Below are positions 14,257-25,960 of a stretch of 64,000 bases of DNA, piece by piece (position 1 is the first letter of the stretch; each line of letters begins with the position of its first letter). The DNA comes from Brugia malayi. Taxonomy: Eukaryota > Nematoda > Chromadorea > Rhabditida > Onchocercidae. Under the pieces are notes generated by a model. That model searched no databases. It was given only the letters and a program-made list of their open reading frames with translations, and was not told the DNA's origin. The position numbers and the translations under genes are program-made. The stretch lies in the NCBI RefSeq assembly GCF_000002995.4, contig NW_025062477.1, forward strand, positions 10,078,649-10,142,648, read 5' to 3'.

Positions 14257-17200
14257 CTAAAAAAATGATATGGAATCATTTCCACATGTCACTTCAATAA
14301 TTTGTACCTGAAAAATTTTTTTAAATTTGAAAAAAAATACTTAAAAAAAAAAAAAAAAACTTTTGAAAGCATTTTTGAAAATTTTTTAAGAACATATTAC
14401 CAAAGATATTTCTTCTCTTTTATATCATATAGATTTACTTTGTTAAAAAATAATGAAAGAAATAAACAAGTATAATAATTTGTAATTTTAAATTATTAAA
14501 ATATCTATTACTAAATTAGCAAACATAAAAAAAGAAAAAAAACAACAAAAATTAATTAAGAAAAAATTGGTTCATTTATTTTTTTTTCTTTCTTGATTTA
14601 TTACTAATATTTTTGTTGTAAACATAAATAATATTTGTATCAATTTTATGTTTTATATAAGAAAACAAAAAAAAAAAAGAAAAATAAACTTACTTCATCT
14701 AATAAACGTACAGCAGTAGCAGCTAACGTTCTTAAATCTGAACATTTATCCGGTCCATATCTGATCCGGAAACGTATACTCAAATAGCCGTCATTATTAC
14801 TGCAATTAAAATATTTCCATTTAATTTTGCACATTTTATTCTAACTTTTATTTGTAGTTTATTTGACAGAAATTTAAGATGTGTTATCGATCGTAAAAAA
14901 AATATAAAATTTAATATAATTTTCTAAATCACTTCTACTAAATATAACTAATAAGTGAGAAATGTTTTATTTTCATGAAGGAAAGGTAGGTAATTATGCT
15001 AATTTAATTATGATACTTTTACAGATTAAATAACTATTTGTTGTTTTAACTTCGAAAATTTTTATCATTATTTTGATTTTTTTTTTTTTTTTTTCGATAA
15101 TTTATTTAACCAACTATCGTTGTACTTTTTTTTTAATATTTTAACTAGTTTTTGACGTTTCAACTAGTCGAACTATTACTGTAAATGTAAAAATATTATT
15201 TATATTTCTCTTATATGCTACTATAATAATAATATAATAGTAACAATTATTATTGTTGTTATTATTACTAATTATTGTTATTGTTATTAAGTTATTAATT
15301 TATTGTTATTCATACTTTTATTCAAAAAAAAAAAAAAAAATATAATAACTTACTAAATTTGTCCACATTCCAATACACTTTCATCCGTACGTAATTGATT
15401 ACGTAAAATTTGTACAATCTAAAAAAAAATGAAATTGAAAAATTGTTACACAATTATATTATAAATTTTTATTAAAGCTTTTTTAAAAAAAAAAAAATGA
15501 ATTAATTCCATTAAACTATTTTGTATTTTTTTATTGCATTAAAACTGTTTAAACAAATGAAATTTTCTGATTTATATTTATCGAGAATTTTCCATCAGTA
15601 TTAATCTATCCACTGAAATGATTATTTCGATAATTATATTCCAATTTTATGCATCACAAATTCCAATTATAAGTGAAATACCAATAATGAGTACTTTATT
15701 ATAAATTCCTGTTATACGTTGTTGATTCTGAATTTCCGCTGCATATGGATACAAACTTTTTAATGAAATTGTAAACATATCCATTTTAGAATAACCTAAA
15801 ATTTCATCAGTTGTTGTTTACTTACTTACAAATAAGTTGTTTTTTTTTTTTTTTTTACTTATAATTTTGATAAAGTTCTAAAAATTTACTTATCTTTATG
15901 CTATTTGGAAAAATTAATACATAACTTTTATTTTTCTCAGCAAAAATAAAAAACAACGAATGATAATACAATATATTTGTTCTATTATATTACTAATATT
16001 ACTTTATTTTATAAAATTACTTTTCATAATGTCAGCACAATTAAATTAATAAAAAATATTTATTTGGAATAATTTTTTTGATGAAAATTGCTTCAAAAAT
16101 ATTTCGCGTTTTTGCATAGAAAATCTAGAAAATGCTGTAAGTTTTAATTAGTGAAGTGGCATAAAAGGTAAATTTTATCATAGAATATCAGAATTTATTG
16201 CTCTTAAGATTTTGCATAAATAAATAAATAAATAAAGATAGATGAATTTTAATAAAGTTTACTTATGTAATACCATTTGATAGATGTTTGGTTCCAGAAA
16301 TATCCTGAAAAAAAAAGAAAAAGAAAAAAGAACAAAAAACAAATAAAATCTCTTATTTTTCCGTATTGAATAACATCATTAATTAATTTTATGCTAATTT
16401 TGGTAATTTATATCTAAGTTTAATAAACGAATTTGCTCATCAGTTAATGGATTTAATTCAGAAGGAAATACCAAAACAAAAACAAAACGAATAGTTAGCA
16501 CTTAATTTAAAAGGATTTGGCAGTGCTATTATTCTTATCCAACAATTGGAAATGTTAGATATTGTAATTAAATTACTCTGTAAATACAATAAAATATATT
16601 TATTACTCAGATTATTACCTGTGAAACTATTATTGATATTACACGGAAGTGAGATATTAAAAGATAAAATAAATCATAGCCCAAGAGAAATGGTCAATAT
16701 TTAGGTAAAACATTAGTGTCAGATAATAGAAGTAAGCTTTGATGTATCTTTTGGTGCTTTGATGTGTCTTTTGGTTTATTAATAATTAATAAAATACTTG
16801 ATTAATAGAATAATTAATAGAATTAGCAAGAATGATTGATAGAAAAATGATTTAAGATTTCAAAAGAAAGTTTGATAAATCTCTTTTATCATAGTACTGA
16901 GCGAATGATAGAATTTCTAAGACATTAAATGAACACTTTTTAGTATCTGAACAATACCATTTTCATCTAATACTCAATTTAATTAATTCAATTTGCATTA
17001 AACGATCTACTAACAGCTATCTAATCACTTTTAGCAAATTGAAATTTTTACTTATCTAACAAATGAGATCGATCGATGATTATTTCATTTTTATCATCTT
17101 GTGATATGATAATGCATGCAATCTTTATACCAAATGCTTATTTAATTAATTAATCAATTAGATGATAAATTTAATTAATTGAATCAAACAATATGCATAC

Positions 17201-17316
17201 GACAAGTGAATATCGATTATTTGATATTAAAATTACAAATTTAAATTAACCTTATTTGCTATGATGACAGAAAATAAGTGTTGTACAAAGCATACCACAA
17301 ATACTAATGGCCTCAT
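14257..17316 (-). CDS. Orphan small secreted protein, 139 aa, 6 exons
   Basis: Not recognised. Model assembled from splice phases, in transcript order: 17316-17251, 16304-16274, 15795-15695, 15418-15354, 14799-14694, 14307-14257; phases are consistent throughout and it ends in TAG. The first exon encodes MRPLVFVVCFVQHLFSVIIA, a clear signal peptide. The mature part (about 117-119 aa) contains NGYSKMDMFTISLKSLYPYA, then a K/Q-rich helix-like stretch (IVQILRNQLRTDE), then GYLSIRFRIRYGPDKCSDLR and TAATAVRLLDEVQIIEV. It has three cysteines (C84, C107, C131), so at least one is unpaired or pairs between chains. No transmembrane segment follows the signal peptide. The long, very A+T-rich introns contrast with the balanced codons of the exons, which argues for real selection. 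It could be a worm-specific secreted factor; the function is unknown and I propose none. Confidence 0.72.
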
Positions 17317-18547
17317 AATAGTTGAACCGTAATAGTTGGATCTAAAATAAAAATGAATTTTTTTTTTAAATTTTGTAAACTAAAATTGAACTATAAATTT
17401 ATTTTGTTATATGATACTTTATTTTATTATATGATTCATAATTATTATATAATAATCATTAATTTTGCAATTAGTCGTATCTAAAAATTTCTACACAAAT
17501 GGTAAAATGGATTAATTATAGTTTCATTTCATTGTATGAATGTTTATTTTTTATCCTAATATTATTGCAATTAGCTTATCAATTTAAATGAACTAAAAAA
17601 TTAATTATTTTTCAGCAATTACTATTACTCTGTAAGATATATTATGAATGGTATATAAAATTAAATAATATTTTAATTATTGGTAAAAAATTATAATTGA
17701 AACTAGTTTATAAAATTGACAACTGAATGAAATGGTCTTGTATTTTATTAACAAAAATTTGACTATTAAATAATTTTACTTTGATAAATTGAAAAGAATT
17801 ATTTTATTAATACCATTTATAAATATAGATAGATGAAGAATCACTGATGGAAAAAATTGCTGTCAAATTTTAATACTTTATCATTAATTAATGAAATTAT
17901 TAAAATTAATTAATGAAATTAAATTTTAAAGAAAAAGAAATGTAACACATAGTTTTAAATTTATAAAGAAAAAAAGTAATGAAAAAGCGAACGTTTATTA
18001 TTATTTTTTTTCTTTTTATAAAACATATATTTCTTTTCTTTCTTTCTTGAATAACATAAAATAATAACTTACATTTTTATTTCATTTCATTTTTTCTTTT
18101 TTTTTTTTTTGCTTCGGCAAATTTTTGCTTGATGAATAATTAAAAATTTCTGAACATTTGTTTAACTGTTAATTTCAAATATTTTGCTTAAAAGAAAAAT
18201 TCAACCAATAATTTTTTACCTTTATAAATTCCAATAGAAAATAGTGCAAACTTACACTTTATGCTGTTGAGAATGAAAGAAAGAAAAAGTGAGTTTCGTT
18301 CATAATTATTAATTTATAATTTTTTCGTTTTGTTTAAAAAGGCATTTGAATTTCAATGATTAAAAATTGAAAAAAGGTCGATCAAAAGATCACAAAAAAA
18401 AAAAAAAAGGTTTTTTAATAAAAGATCATTTTTGTTGGGATTGTTTGATAAATGTTGTGATTTAGTAGACAATAAATTAAAATTGATCATTTTAAAGAAA
18501 GGAATAATTTGACATTCTTCATTTCTCTTACACAAAGAAATAATTTT

Positions 18548-18806
18548 CTACTATTTAATATGAGTGGTTGGTTAAATTAGAATAAAATATTACTGCAAAC
18601 TTCGCTAATTATCGTTATTAGTAACTGAATTGATAATAATATTAAAATAATATCATCCGGTACTAAAATATAACTTACTACTATTTAATATGAGTGGTTG
18701 GTTAAATTAGAATAAAATATTACTGCAAACTTCGCTAATTATCGTTATTAGTAACTGAATTGATAATAATATTAAAATAATATCATCCGGTACTAAAATA
18801 TAACTT
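18548..18806. repeat. Perfect 130-bp tandem duplication
   Basis: The block beginning CTACTATTTAATATGAGTGG at 18548 recurs without visible mismatch from 18678. The second copy ends at about 18806, and the first runs directly into the second with a period of 130 bp. It is non-coding. Perfect identity in otherwise drifting A+T-rich DNA means it is recent, or is an assembly artefact. Confidence 0.9.
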
Positions 18807-20392
18807 CATCTGATGAAATTTGAATACCCTTTCTTGCTTAAAATTGCACATCATTAGATCAATTTCTGTGATATTTTTTCACTTTTACCAATGATAAATA
18901 TTAAAATTCTGATTATTAAAGTTTAAATTAAGAGTTTAAAGTTAATCAATTTTTTTGTGTCAATATTATCTAGCAAATTTTTGTAAAGTACTGTTACAGT
19001 CAACAGTTACTCAATATCTGATTATCAATATGATATCACATTATAGTGATAATGTAAGCTTAGTATGACATTGACTAGCAGAAATTACATTGAAAATATA
19101 AAAATAACACTGAAAGTGCTCTTGCATATCATGTCAAGCCAACAAGGACAAAAAAATTAAACTTTTGTTTTGTAAAGTTATTTCCAATATTTATTTAAAG
19201 TTTGAAAATTCATTTTGCGCCTCAGATCACTTTACATTAACACTTAACCAAATCTATTATAAAAGATTAATTTGAATTACATTAAAAGAATAAAAAATAT
19301 TCGAAATTTCCGAACAACAAATCAATGTTCCGATTTACTATCCAATTTCAAATAGATCATATGACTAAACAAGATACAAAATGGTACCCTAATCTAATCT
19401 ATATCGTAAGGATGAAAACTTGTTGAATTAAAAAAGTATAACTTTTACAAATTCATGGAAAAAAGAATCGTGTTAGTTTCAATCAAAGATTTTCTCTTAA
19501 TTCTTACAAAAACAAAACAAGGGAAAAAAAAAGTTTCCACTTTATTGTCAAGTTTTTTTACAATTAAAAAAAAGTAATAATCAATTATTATCAGTGGTCA
19601 AAAAGTAATGTTTGTGCGTTCTACCAACTTTGTTCTTCCTTTTTCCACTTATTTTTTTTGGAAAATAGAGCAAAAGGATTCCAGTGTCGAAGTATAAAAA
19701 TAATTAATTTTTCATCTTCAACATTATAATTAATTCATTCTCTTTATTTTCAATTTTTAAGAAAATGTTTTTTAGATACTATATCAGTGAAGATTTTGTG
19801 CGCCGATTTTTCTTGCCAGACCTTCGAAATGTTATTATTCTTAAATAAAGTCATTATACTTATTACTCTTAGTAGTAAAACTTTAGAAAATATAAATTAT
19901 AAAAAAATTATTTTTTAAACTAAAAATTATTTTTAAACTCACTACAAACATACATCTATTTGCTTCAAAAGCTAATAAATGTACAATTGCTCATTGTTAG
20001 GTTATTACTTTTGCTATTCCCAAAAAGTCAACACAATTAACTACCAAAATGTAACAGAGAAATTTCCCTAAGCTCAATTCAGAAAAAAAAAAATAATAAA
20101 TTTACTTCCAAATAGACTACTGAATAGTTAAATCTTATTAATTCCGATCAAAATACAAACAATAATGAATTGTTGAATTCAGCATTGTTTATGAAACATT
20201 ACAAATGAATTCAACATTATTTTTGCAAGTTCTTATCGACATTATCTCCAAAGATTACTTTAAAATCTGAAATTGTTCCAGTATGTTTTCAATAGCTTAA
20301 TTGTGTAGTAGAGGGGCGCATTTTTTCACTTTATTTTATCAACAATCACCAAAGAAAGTTAAAAACACTGCCAAATAAATAATTGAAAAATA

Positions 20393-20393
<1 letters not shown>

Positions 20394-20429
<36 letters not shown>
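20394..20429. repeat. Poly(A) tract, 36 nt
   Basis: Uninterrupted run of 36 A. Similar long runs occur at 54535-54563 and 63371-63401. No target-site duplication or retroposed body was recognised beside it, so it is treated as a simple homopolymer. Confidence 0.9.
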
Positions 20430-20431
<2 letters not shown>

Positions 20432-20639
20432 GAAAACGAAATGAAGAAATGAATTTTAAAGGAATTTCAAATGGTTAAAACAATTTCAAGTTGAGAAAGT
20501 GATCAGCAAAATGAAAACTTCAACCAAAAAAAGGAAAAATTTGAATACCATATTTCCTCATAAAATCAATAATCTAACAATTTTAAAATTTACAATTAAC
20601 AAGACGGAAAACAATTAAAGAACATAATAAAGTAACGCA

Positions 20640-21080
20640 ACCACGAGGCTTTTTTATCCTCCATCTTAATGAATTCTACGCTGAACAATTGCGCTAAGAT
20701 AAGGAATATGGCTGTAAGGAATTATACTAAACCAACCTGTAATGCTCCTGCTTTACGTAGATATGATATATCAAGCCAACTTTTCAAATATTACCATCCA
20801 GTTCGCGATAAGTAATTATAAGACTTAAGAGCAGATGAGTTTTTTTTCCGGAAAAATGCCAAAATTTTCAAACCGGATTCCAAAATCCTACGTATTAAGT
20901 TACAGTCGTAGGTAGACATACTTCTGAAGAAGATAGTAGACTATCAGTCGGAGATTTCTTTGAGCAGCTGATTTTTCAAAAAAAGATCGGCAAGTGAACT
21001 GAAATGTAAAAGTATTAAGCACAAATGCGCATCGGAAATTATAAGAATGTTAGAATAAAAAGAACGCGTTCAAAGCAGAC
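20640..21080. other. Unexplained GC-raised island
   Basis: This stretch is noticeably less A+T-rich than its surroundings and contains short coding-like fragments: on the minus strand an ATG at about 20667 opens MEDKKASWLRYFIMFFNCF before a stop, and on the plus strand about 20921-20998 reads TSEEDSRLSVGDFF and on to a TGA. Neither could be extended by convincing splice sites. It may be a decayed gene or transposon, unrecognised exons of a longer gene, or regulatory DNA. Confidence 0.35.
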
Positions 21081-21899
21081 TTTAATTAATGCAAAATTTG
21101 AAATTAAAAAGAATAGGAATGGAAAAAAAAAATTAAAAAGAATAGGAATGGAAAAAAAAAATATAGAAAGGAATAAATAATTCCGTGTTCTGATATACTA
21201 CAAATAGTAAAAGGATAGTATGTAAACATAAACACTGAGGAATGTAATAAAGCCACAAAGAAATTATTAGAATAACAAAAATTTGATTAAATCATTTCCA
21301 AAATTTAATTTTGTTAGAAATTTGAAAAAAAGAAAATTAAATAAATAGCCTACCTGAGAGTAAGTGTGAACGAAACAATTGATGTACGTTCAATTGATAT
21401 CCAATAGCAAATTATTTCAGCAAATTTTAATCTCAATGATAAAATTAAAAACTGAGAATATTGTAGATAAAGATGAGAAACTGTTGTATGTTAGAAATTC
21501 GGAAAAGCTAACATTAAACATGAAAAAATTTTTGAAAAAATTCACGAAACTTTATACTCTTCTCCTTGCTTCTTGTACCAATAAGAGAATTATATTAAAT
21601 GAATGAAAGCTCATTCAACGAATTTTAAATTAAGAAAAGTATATTCTGTTTACTTCATATACACATACTCTTAGTTTTTAAATGAAAAGCAAAAAAAATA
21701 CGCATAGATCTCACTACCTGTTTAAATGAAGTTGAAGAAGTGTTGTTGACAATTAATATGACAATTGAAATGTCACAATTATTCAAAATGACAAAATAAC
21801 AAATATCAATTAGCAAAAAGTCTTCCAGTCTAACTTATAAAAAATTATAAAAAAAAAAAAAAGTGTTATCTAAAAAATTTCAACGCATTATGGCGCATA

Positions 21900-22154
21900 C
21901 TAATTAAATGAATATTCAAATGGAAAAGTTTCATTATTAATTTCAAAAAGAGCTCGCAGCAATAATATCACCCCGATAGCAAGCAAATCAATTATAGCTA
22001 TGGCAAGAAAAGCACGATGAAGATAAATGACGACTATTGCGCCAAATGAAATGAGACAATTACAATGAGCGCCGCACCTCTTCCGCTTAAAGGGAGAATG
22101 AATGTTTCCTATCCACTCGATATTGTATGCAGTTCTATCCATCACCAAATTCAT
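21900..22154 (-). CDS. Candidate single-exon small membrane protein (84 aa)
   Basis: Open frame from ATG to TAG with less A+T-biased codons than its surroundings. The polar basic N-terminal third contains KRKRCGAHCNC. It is followed by a long hydrophobic stretch (residues about 35-69, including AIVVIYLHRAFLAIA and LLAIGVILLLRALF) that could be one or two membrane segments, and an acidic/aromatic tail (NNETFPFEYSFN). No family is recognised. It lies about 480 bp upstream of esterase D on the opposite strand. It may instead be a chance frame in a GC-raised patch; there is no splice or similarity support. Confidence 0.3.
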   Translation of the reverse strand: MNLVMDRTAYNIEWIGNIHSPFKRKRCGAHCNCLISFGAIVVIYLHRAFLAIAIIDLLAIGVILLLRALFEINNETFPFEYSFN

Positions 22155-22308
22155 TCATACAAATGTATTTTAATTGAGTCAATTGATTGATATATTTGTG
22201 CATAATTTATGCTTTTCCTACATTTTACTGTCATTTAAAAAAAAGAAAAAAAAATTGCTTATTTGAAATTTTAACTGCTAAATTCATTTTGTTAAAAAAA
22301 AAAAAAGA

Positions 22309-22326
22309 AGTTTATCCAAGTTTGAG
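22309..22326 (+). other. Spliced-leader-like 3' end (CCAAGTTTGAG)
   Basis: The bases AGTTTATCCAAGTTTGAG share the last 11 nt, and with a 4-nt gap most of the rest, with the conserved nematode SL1 leader as I remember it. The flanking bases do not continue as an SL RNA gene (no donor GT after GAG), so this is not a functional SL gene. It may be chance or a trace of a retroposed, trans-spliced transcript. Confidence 0.3.
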
Positions 22327-22610
22327 ACACGATGAGTCAGAGAAGCAGAGTTGCTCCTCTCCGTCTCTGTCGTAATCAGAAAGAAATTGTTGACAATATT
22401 TATAGTAGTAAGTGCTTCTTTTTTTTTTCCCTCTCTCTTTCTCTTTTTTTTCACTTTCAATTAGATATAATTTTTGTTTCTTTTTTTCACTTTTAATTAG
22501 ATATAATTTTTGTTTCTTTTCTCCATCTAATCATTTCTATAAATATAAATGTGTTTATTTTCATTAATTAATTATATCAATCGTAGTAATCATTCAATAA
22601 TTCAAAAATA

Positions 22611-22624
22611 TTAATTTATTGTAG
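22611..22624 (+). promoter_or_regulatory. Probable trans-splice (or 5'-UTR splice) acceptor of esterase D
   Basis: TTAATTTATTGTAG ends 6 nt before the esterase D start codon and is followed by an in-frame TGA just before ATG, so nothing upstream can add coding sequence in that frame. In nematodes an acceptor this close to ATG usually marks spliced-leader addition. Alternatively it pairs with the strong donor GTAAGT at 22408 to remove a 5'-UTR intron. Confidence 0.45.
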
Positions 22625-22630
22625 CAGTGA

Positions 22631-25229
22631 ATGAATTTCAAACCGACACAATTATCATCAGTACGCTGTTTTGGTGGATATCAACAAATTTTCTCACATT
22701 ACAGGTTTATTATTTGTTATTGATAAAATAGGATGATAAGTGAATGAAAGTAAAATATTGAAAGTTATTTATTAATCCTAACCATGAACTTGGTCTAAAT
22801 TCGCAATTGATCCTTGTGAATTTTGTGAAATACAATTACTTTAGTTAAATTTATTGATCCTTTGATCAGCTGTACAAATTGCAATTAATCATTGGGAATT
22901 TGCATTTTATACCTAAAAATTAAAGGACGATTTCTTACCTATTTATAATATTTTGTTTAGGTATTTTATTTCTAAGCTTAAAATCAGTAGGAAAGATTAA
23001 GCCATCGGAAATTATTTGTTTCAGTAAAGAAGTGTACGATCAAATTTATTATAAGCCTCCTTTTTTCGAACCTTCATCAAACATATTCGCTTAGTTGATA
23101 CTGTTGATTCAGTTTTTGCAGTAGCACGCTAAAATGTACGATGAAATTCGGTATTTACATACCAGATATAAAGCTTTGTGAAAAAGTACCGGTTCTGATG
23201 TACCTTTCAGGTAAGCCATTTTAGTAATATGCAAGGTACACATATGTATATATAATAGTTAGCTTTGTAAGTTTACAATATATCATTAGTTCTAGAGATA
23301 TGCTAACTTGGAGTTAATTTTAAGTTAGAAAATTCTATTTGGATGAGGTTTAAGTTAAATAAGAGATGTTTAGTCATTTTAGATGGGATTAGAAAAAAAA
23401 ATCAAAATCTTATCAGGTAAGTGTAAGTGAAAAAAGACTCTTAAAGTTAGAGATCGAAGCTTTATTTATTTTATTTTTTTTTATAAATAAAAAAGAAAAA
23501 AAATGTTCCTCTTCCTGATAAATAGTTTTGCACCAGCTTTTTAACGTCCCATCAGTTTATTTCACAGGATGTAAAGTCATTCAGGTCTTACATGTACTGA
23601 AGCAAATTTTATCGAGAAAAGTGGCTTTCAGCGTGCCGCAGCCGTGCATAAAATGATAGTTGTAAATGCAGATACCAGTCCGAGAAGCGTCGACATTCCG
23701 GGTGATTCCGATTCTTGGGATTTTGGCAAAGGTTTTTCATCATTGATTCAGTTGCAGTAACAACCAGTAGTAAATAACGGATAATCTTCAAAAAAATTTG
23801 CAATCATATTCAGTTTCCTTTCTAATTTCATGATTTTTTGAAGTCGAGTGACTGACGAAGTCAGAATTGCCTTTAAATTTAAAGCACCAAATTAGCCTAT
23901 ATTTTTCTAACTTTCGAATCACAATACTATATAAGCTCTGAATTTTTATAGGTGCTGGCTTTTACGTTGATGCGACGGAACCAAAATGGTGTGAACATTA
24001 TCGAATGTATACATATATCACAGATGAATTGCCTAATGTAGTGCGATCAAATTTTACCGAATGTGACCCGCATCGATGGGGAATAATTGGACATAGTATG
24101 GGCGGACATGGTGCAATAGTAATTGGTCTCAGAAATCCGGAAAAATTCTTAAGTATCTCAGCATTTGCTCCTATTTGTAATCCAATGAATTGCAATTGGG
24201 GAAGAAAGGTTTGTTATTAATATGAATAATATTTTGCTTACAAGATATTGTCAATCATACGCAAACATGCAAACAATGTAATGAAATATGTTTTCTTACC
24301 ATGAAAAGAACAAAGAAATCTTAAAAATCTAGACACTTCTGCTGAGTTATCAAGCTCCTAAAAATTTAGCAAAAATTGGAAAAAAAGATCTGAAAATTAT
24401 TTAAAATTTTTTTACTGTATTTTACTAATCATACATAATATCAGTAAAGTTCTTTTGGATGTAATGACAATAGAGTTTTTTGTTTCCTTCTTTCCTAAAT
24501 CTTTCATATTGCCGAAGACTTTCCCAGTATTTCTGTTCGGAATTTCCATGAGATATCTTTAATTCACTACTAATTATAAATGGAAAATGATGAATAATGA
24601 CAATAGTTCAGTTCATTTGTATTTGGTATTATAAACTGACAGTGATAATTTTATAGGCATTCTTTGGATATCTCGGTCCGTTAGAAGAAAATTGGAAAGC
24701 TTACGATGCTGTGGAAGTAGTCAAAGCTTATAATGGAGAACCAAGAAAAATCTTAATCGATCAAGGCACAGCGGATAATTTTTTGGCGCAGGAACAATTA
24801 TTACCACAAAAATTGGAAAACGTCAACAATGTTAAAGTATTCGTTAATTCATCAGTACCACACTTTTTAGATAACTGCTTCTTATTTTTGAAGAAGCTAA
24901 TCACTTTATTTTAAGAAGTTAATTACATTCCTCTAAGGTTTAAAAAAAGAACATCTAATTTCGTTTTTATTTAAAGAGAAATATAGTAAGAATTAAATTA
25001 CCTATAATACCAAGTCGAAAATGTATGGTAGAAAGTATGGTAGTTTAGAGTAATGTTAAACTCTGTACTTTATTTTAATATACTATGTTTTTGTTTTTTT
25101 TTTCAGGTTCAAATCGAAATGAGATATCAGGAAGGTTATGATCACTCTTACTTCTTTATTGCATCATTTATTGATGATCACTTCGCATTTCACCACAAAA
25201 TCCTCTCCAAACAAAGCAGTGAATTATAA
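22631..25229 (+). CDS. ESD: S-formylglutathione hydrolase / esterase D
   Basis: Complete 6-exon gene, 289 aa (human enzyme about 282). Exons: 22631-22704, 23122-23210, 23585-23731, 23952-24208, 24657-24836, 25107-25229. It hydrolyses S-formylglutathione to glutathione and formate, the last step of glutathione-dependent formaldehyde detoxification, in the cytosol; no signal peptide is present. Family landmarks run end to end: [25 protein letters not shown], a DTSPR motif, [15 protein letters not shown], then the nucleophile S152 in GHSMGGHGA. These are followed by SAFAPICNP, the acid D229 in [11 protein letters not shown] and H262 in [13 protein letters not shown]. All catalytic residues are intact. 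The start is fixed by an in-frame TGA just upstream. The open frames on the opposite strand within exons 3 and 4 are shadows. Confidence 0.97.
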
Positions 25230-25960
25230 TTACAAGCAGTAACTTTAGGCTTAAGAATTTCCATTATTTCCATTAAAAAATTCCATTATTGTTTCAATTA
25301 CTTAAGAATTTCAATTAAAGAACCGTTACTTTGCTATAACTTTTTGCATTTATACTGAAATAGAGGAATGGTACAGTTTTAAATCTTTCTAACATCGCAT
25401 GTAATCACTTTGTATTCAAATTGTATATAATTTTTGCATAATTGTAATTGGAATGAAAAATTTGTCTTGTCATTGCGTGCTCTGTCATACTACAGGACAT
25501 CTAATTTTCGGTGAATGGTTTTATATTCTACTCCAGTTAAATTAATCAAAATTTTTTTCTTCGTCTGATATATTGAAAATCAAACTCTAATTAGTGTTGT
25601 TAGTGTGTTTTTTCATCATTAAGAGTAACACCAATCAACAATGATTAATACTACAATTATGCATAACCCAAGTAGCCTTAAACATTTTCATTTTCATGGA
25701 GTATATATATGGGTTGAAGTGTTGCTGAAACTCCTTCTTTTTCCACTTTATATCTACAGTTAATTGCTGAACTAATAGTAGATTCGAAATACTCGAAAAA
25801 CCCAGAATTAGTAAGTTTGGGCTAGTTAGGGTTTCCCGAGCGGGATGATTGCTATTGCATAGTGACTTATTCTGCGTAGAGGCTTGGGCTGTGTTATTCG
25901 TCACGTAAGTCTACTTTTTGGTTGGGTTTTGGTGAAGACGTAATTTTGCGTTATTTGAAG
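25230..25960. other. Intergenic / TFIIS upstream region
   Basis: About 730 bp between two same-strand genes. The first half is A+T-rich 3' flank of esterase D. The part from about 25770 to 25960 is GC-raised and leads directly to the TFIIS start codon, so it probably holds the TFIIS promoter and leader. An open frame on the minus strand (25635-25904) has no recognisable domain and looks like a by-product. The spacing is longer than the roughly 100-bp gaps of typical nematode operons, so co-transcription is uncertain. Confidence 0.5.

Larger units (their letters stand above)
17317..22630. other. Long intergenic region with a tandem duplication and GC-raised islands
   Basis: About 5.3 kb between the divergent orphan gene (minus) and esterase D (plus). 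It contains a perfect 130-bp tandem duplication (18548-18806), a 36-nt poly(A) run (20394-20429), a 29-bp direct duplication at about 21103-21160, a GC-raised unexplained stretch at 20640-21080 and a minus-strand 84-codon open frame at 21900-22154. A 36-bp direct duplication occurs at about 22448-22520. The open frames at 18353-18535 (minus) and 21379-21606 (plus) are A/K/N-biased and not supported as genes. Confidence 0.5.

Noticed and set aside
21379..21606. 75-codon plus-strand frame
   Set aside because: Lys/Leu/Asn-biased, no signal, no neighbouring exons in phase; probably chance.
22333..22407. Possible short coding exon opening MSQRSRVAPLRLCRNQ before a strong donor
   Set aside because: Joined to the acceptor at 22624 it does not enter the esterase D frame, and that frame has an in-frame TGA just before its ATG; at most a 5'-UTR exon.
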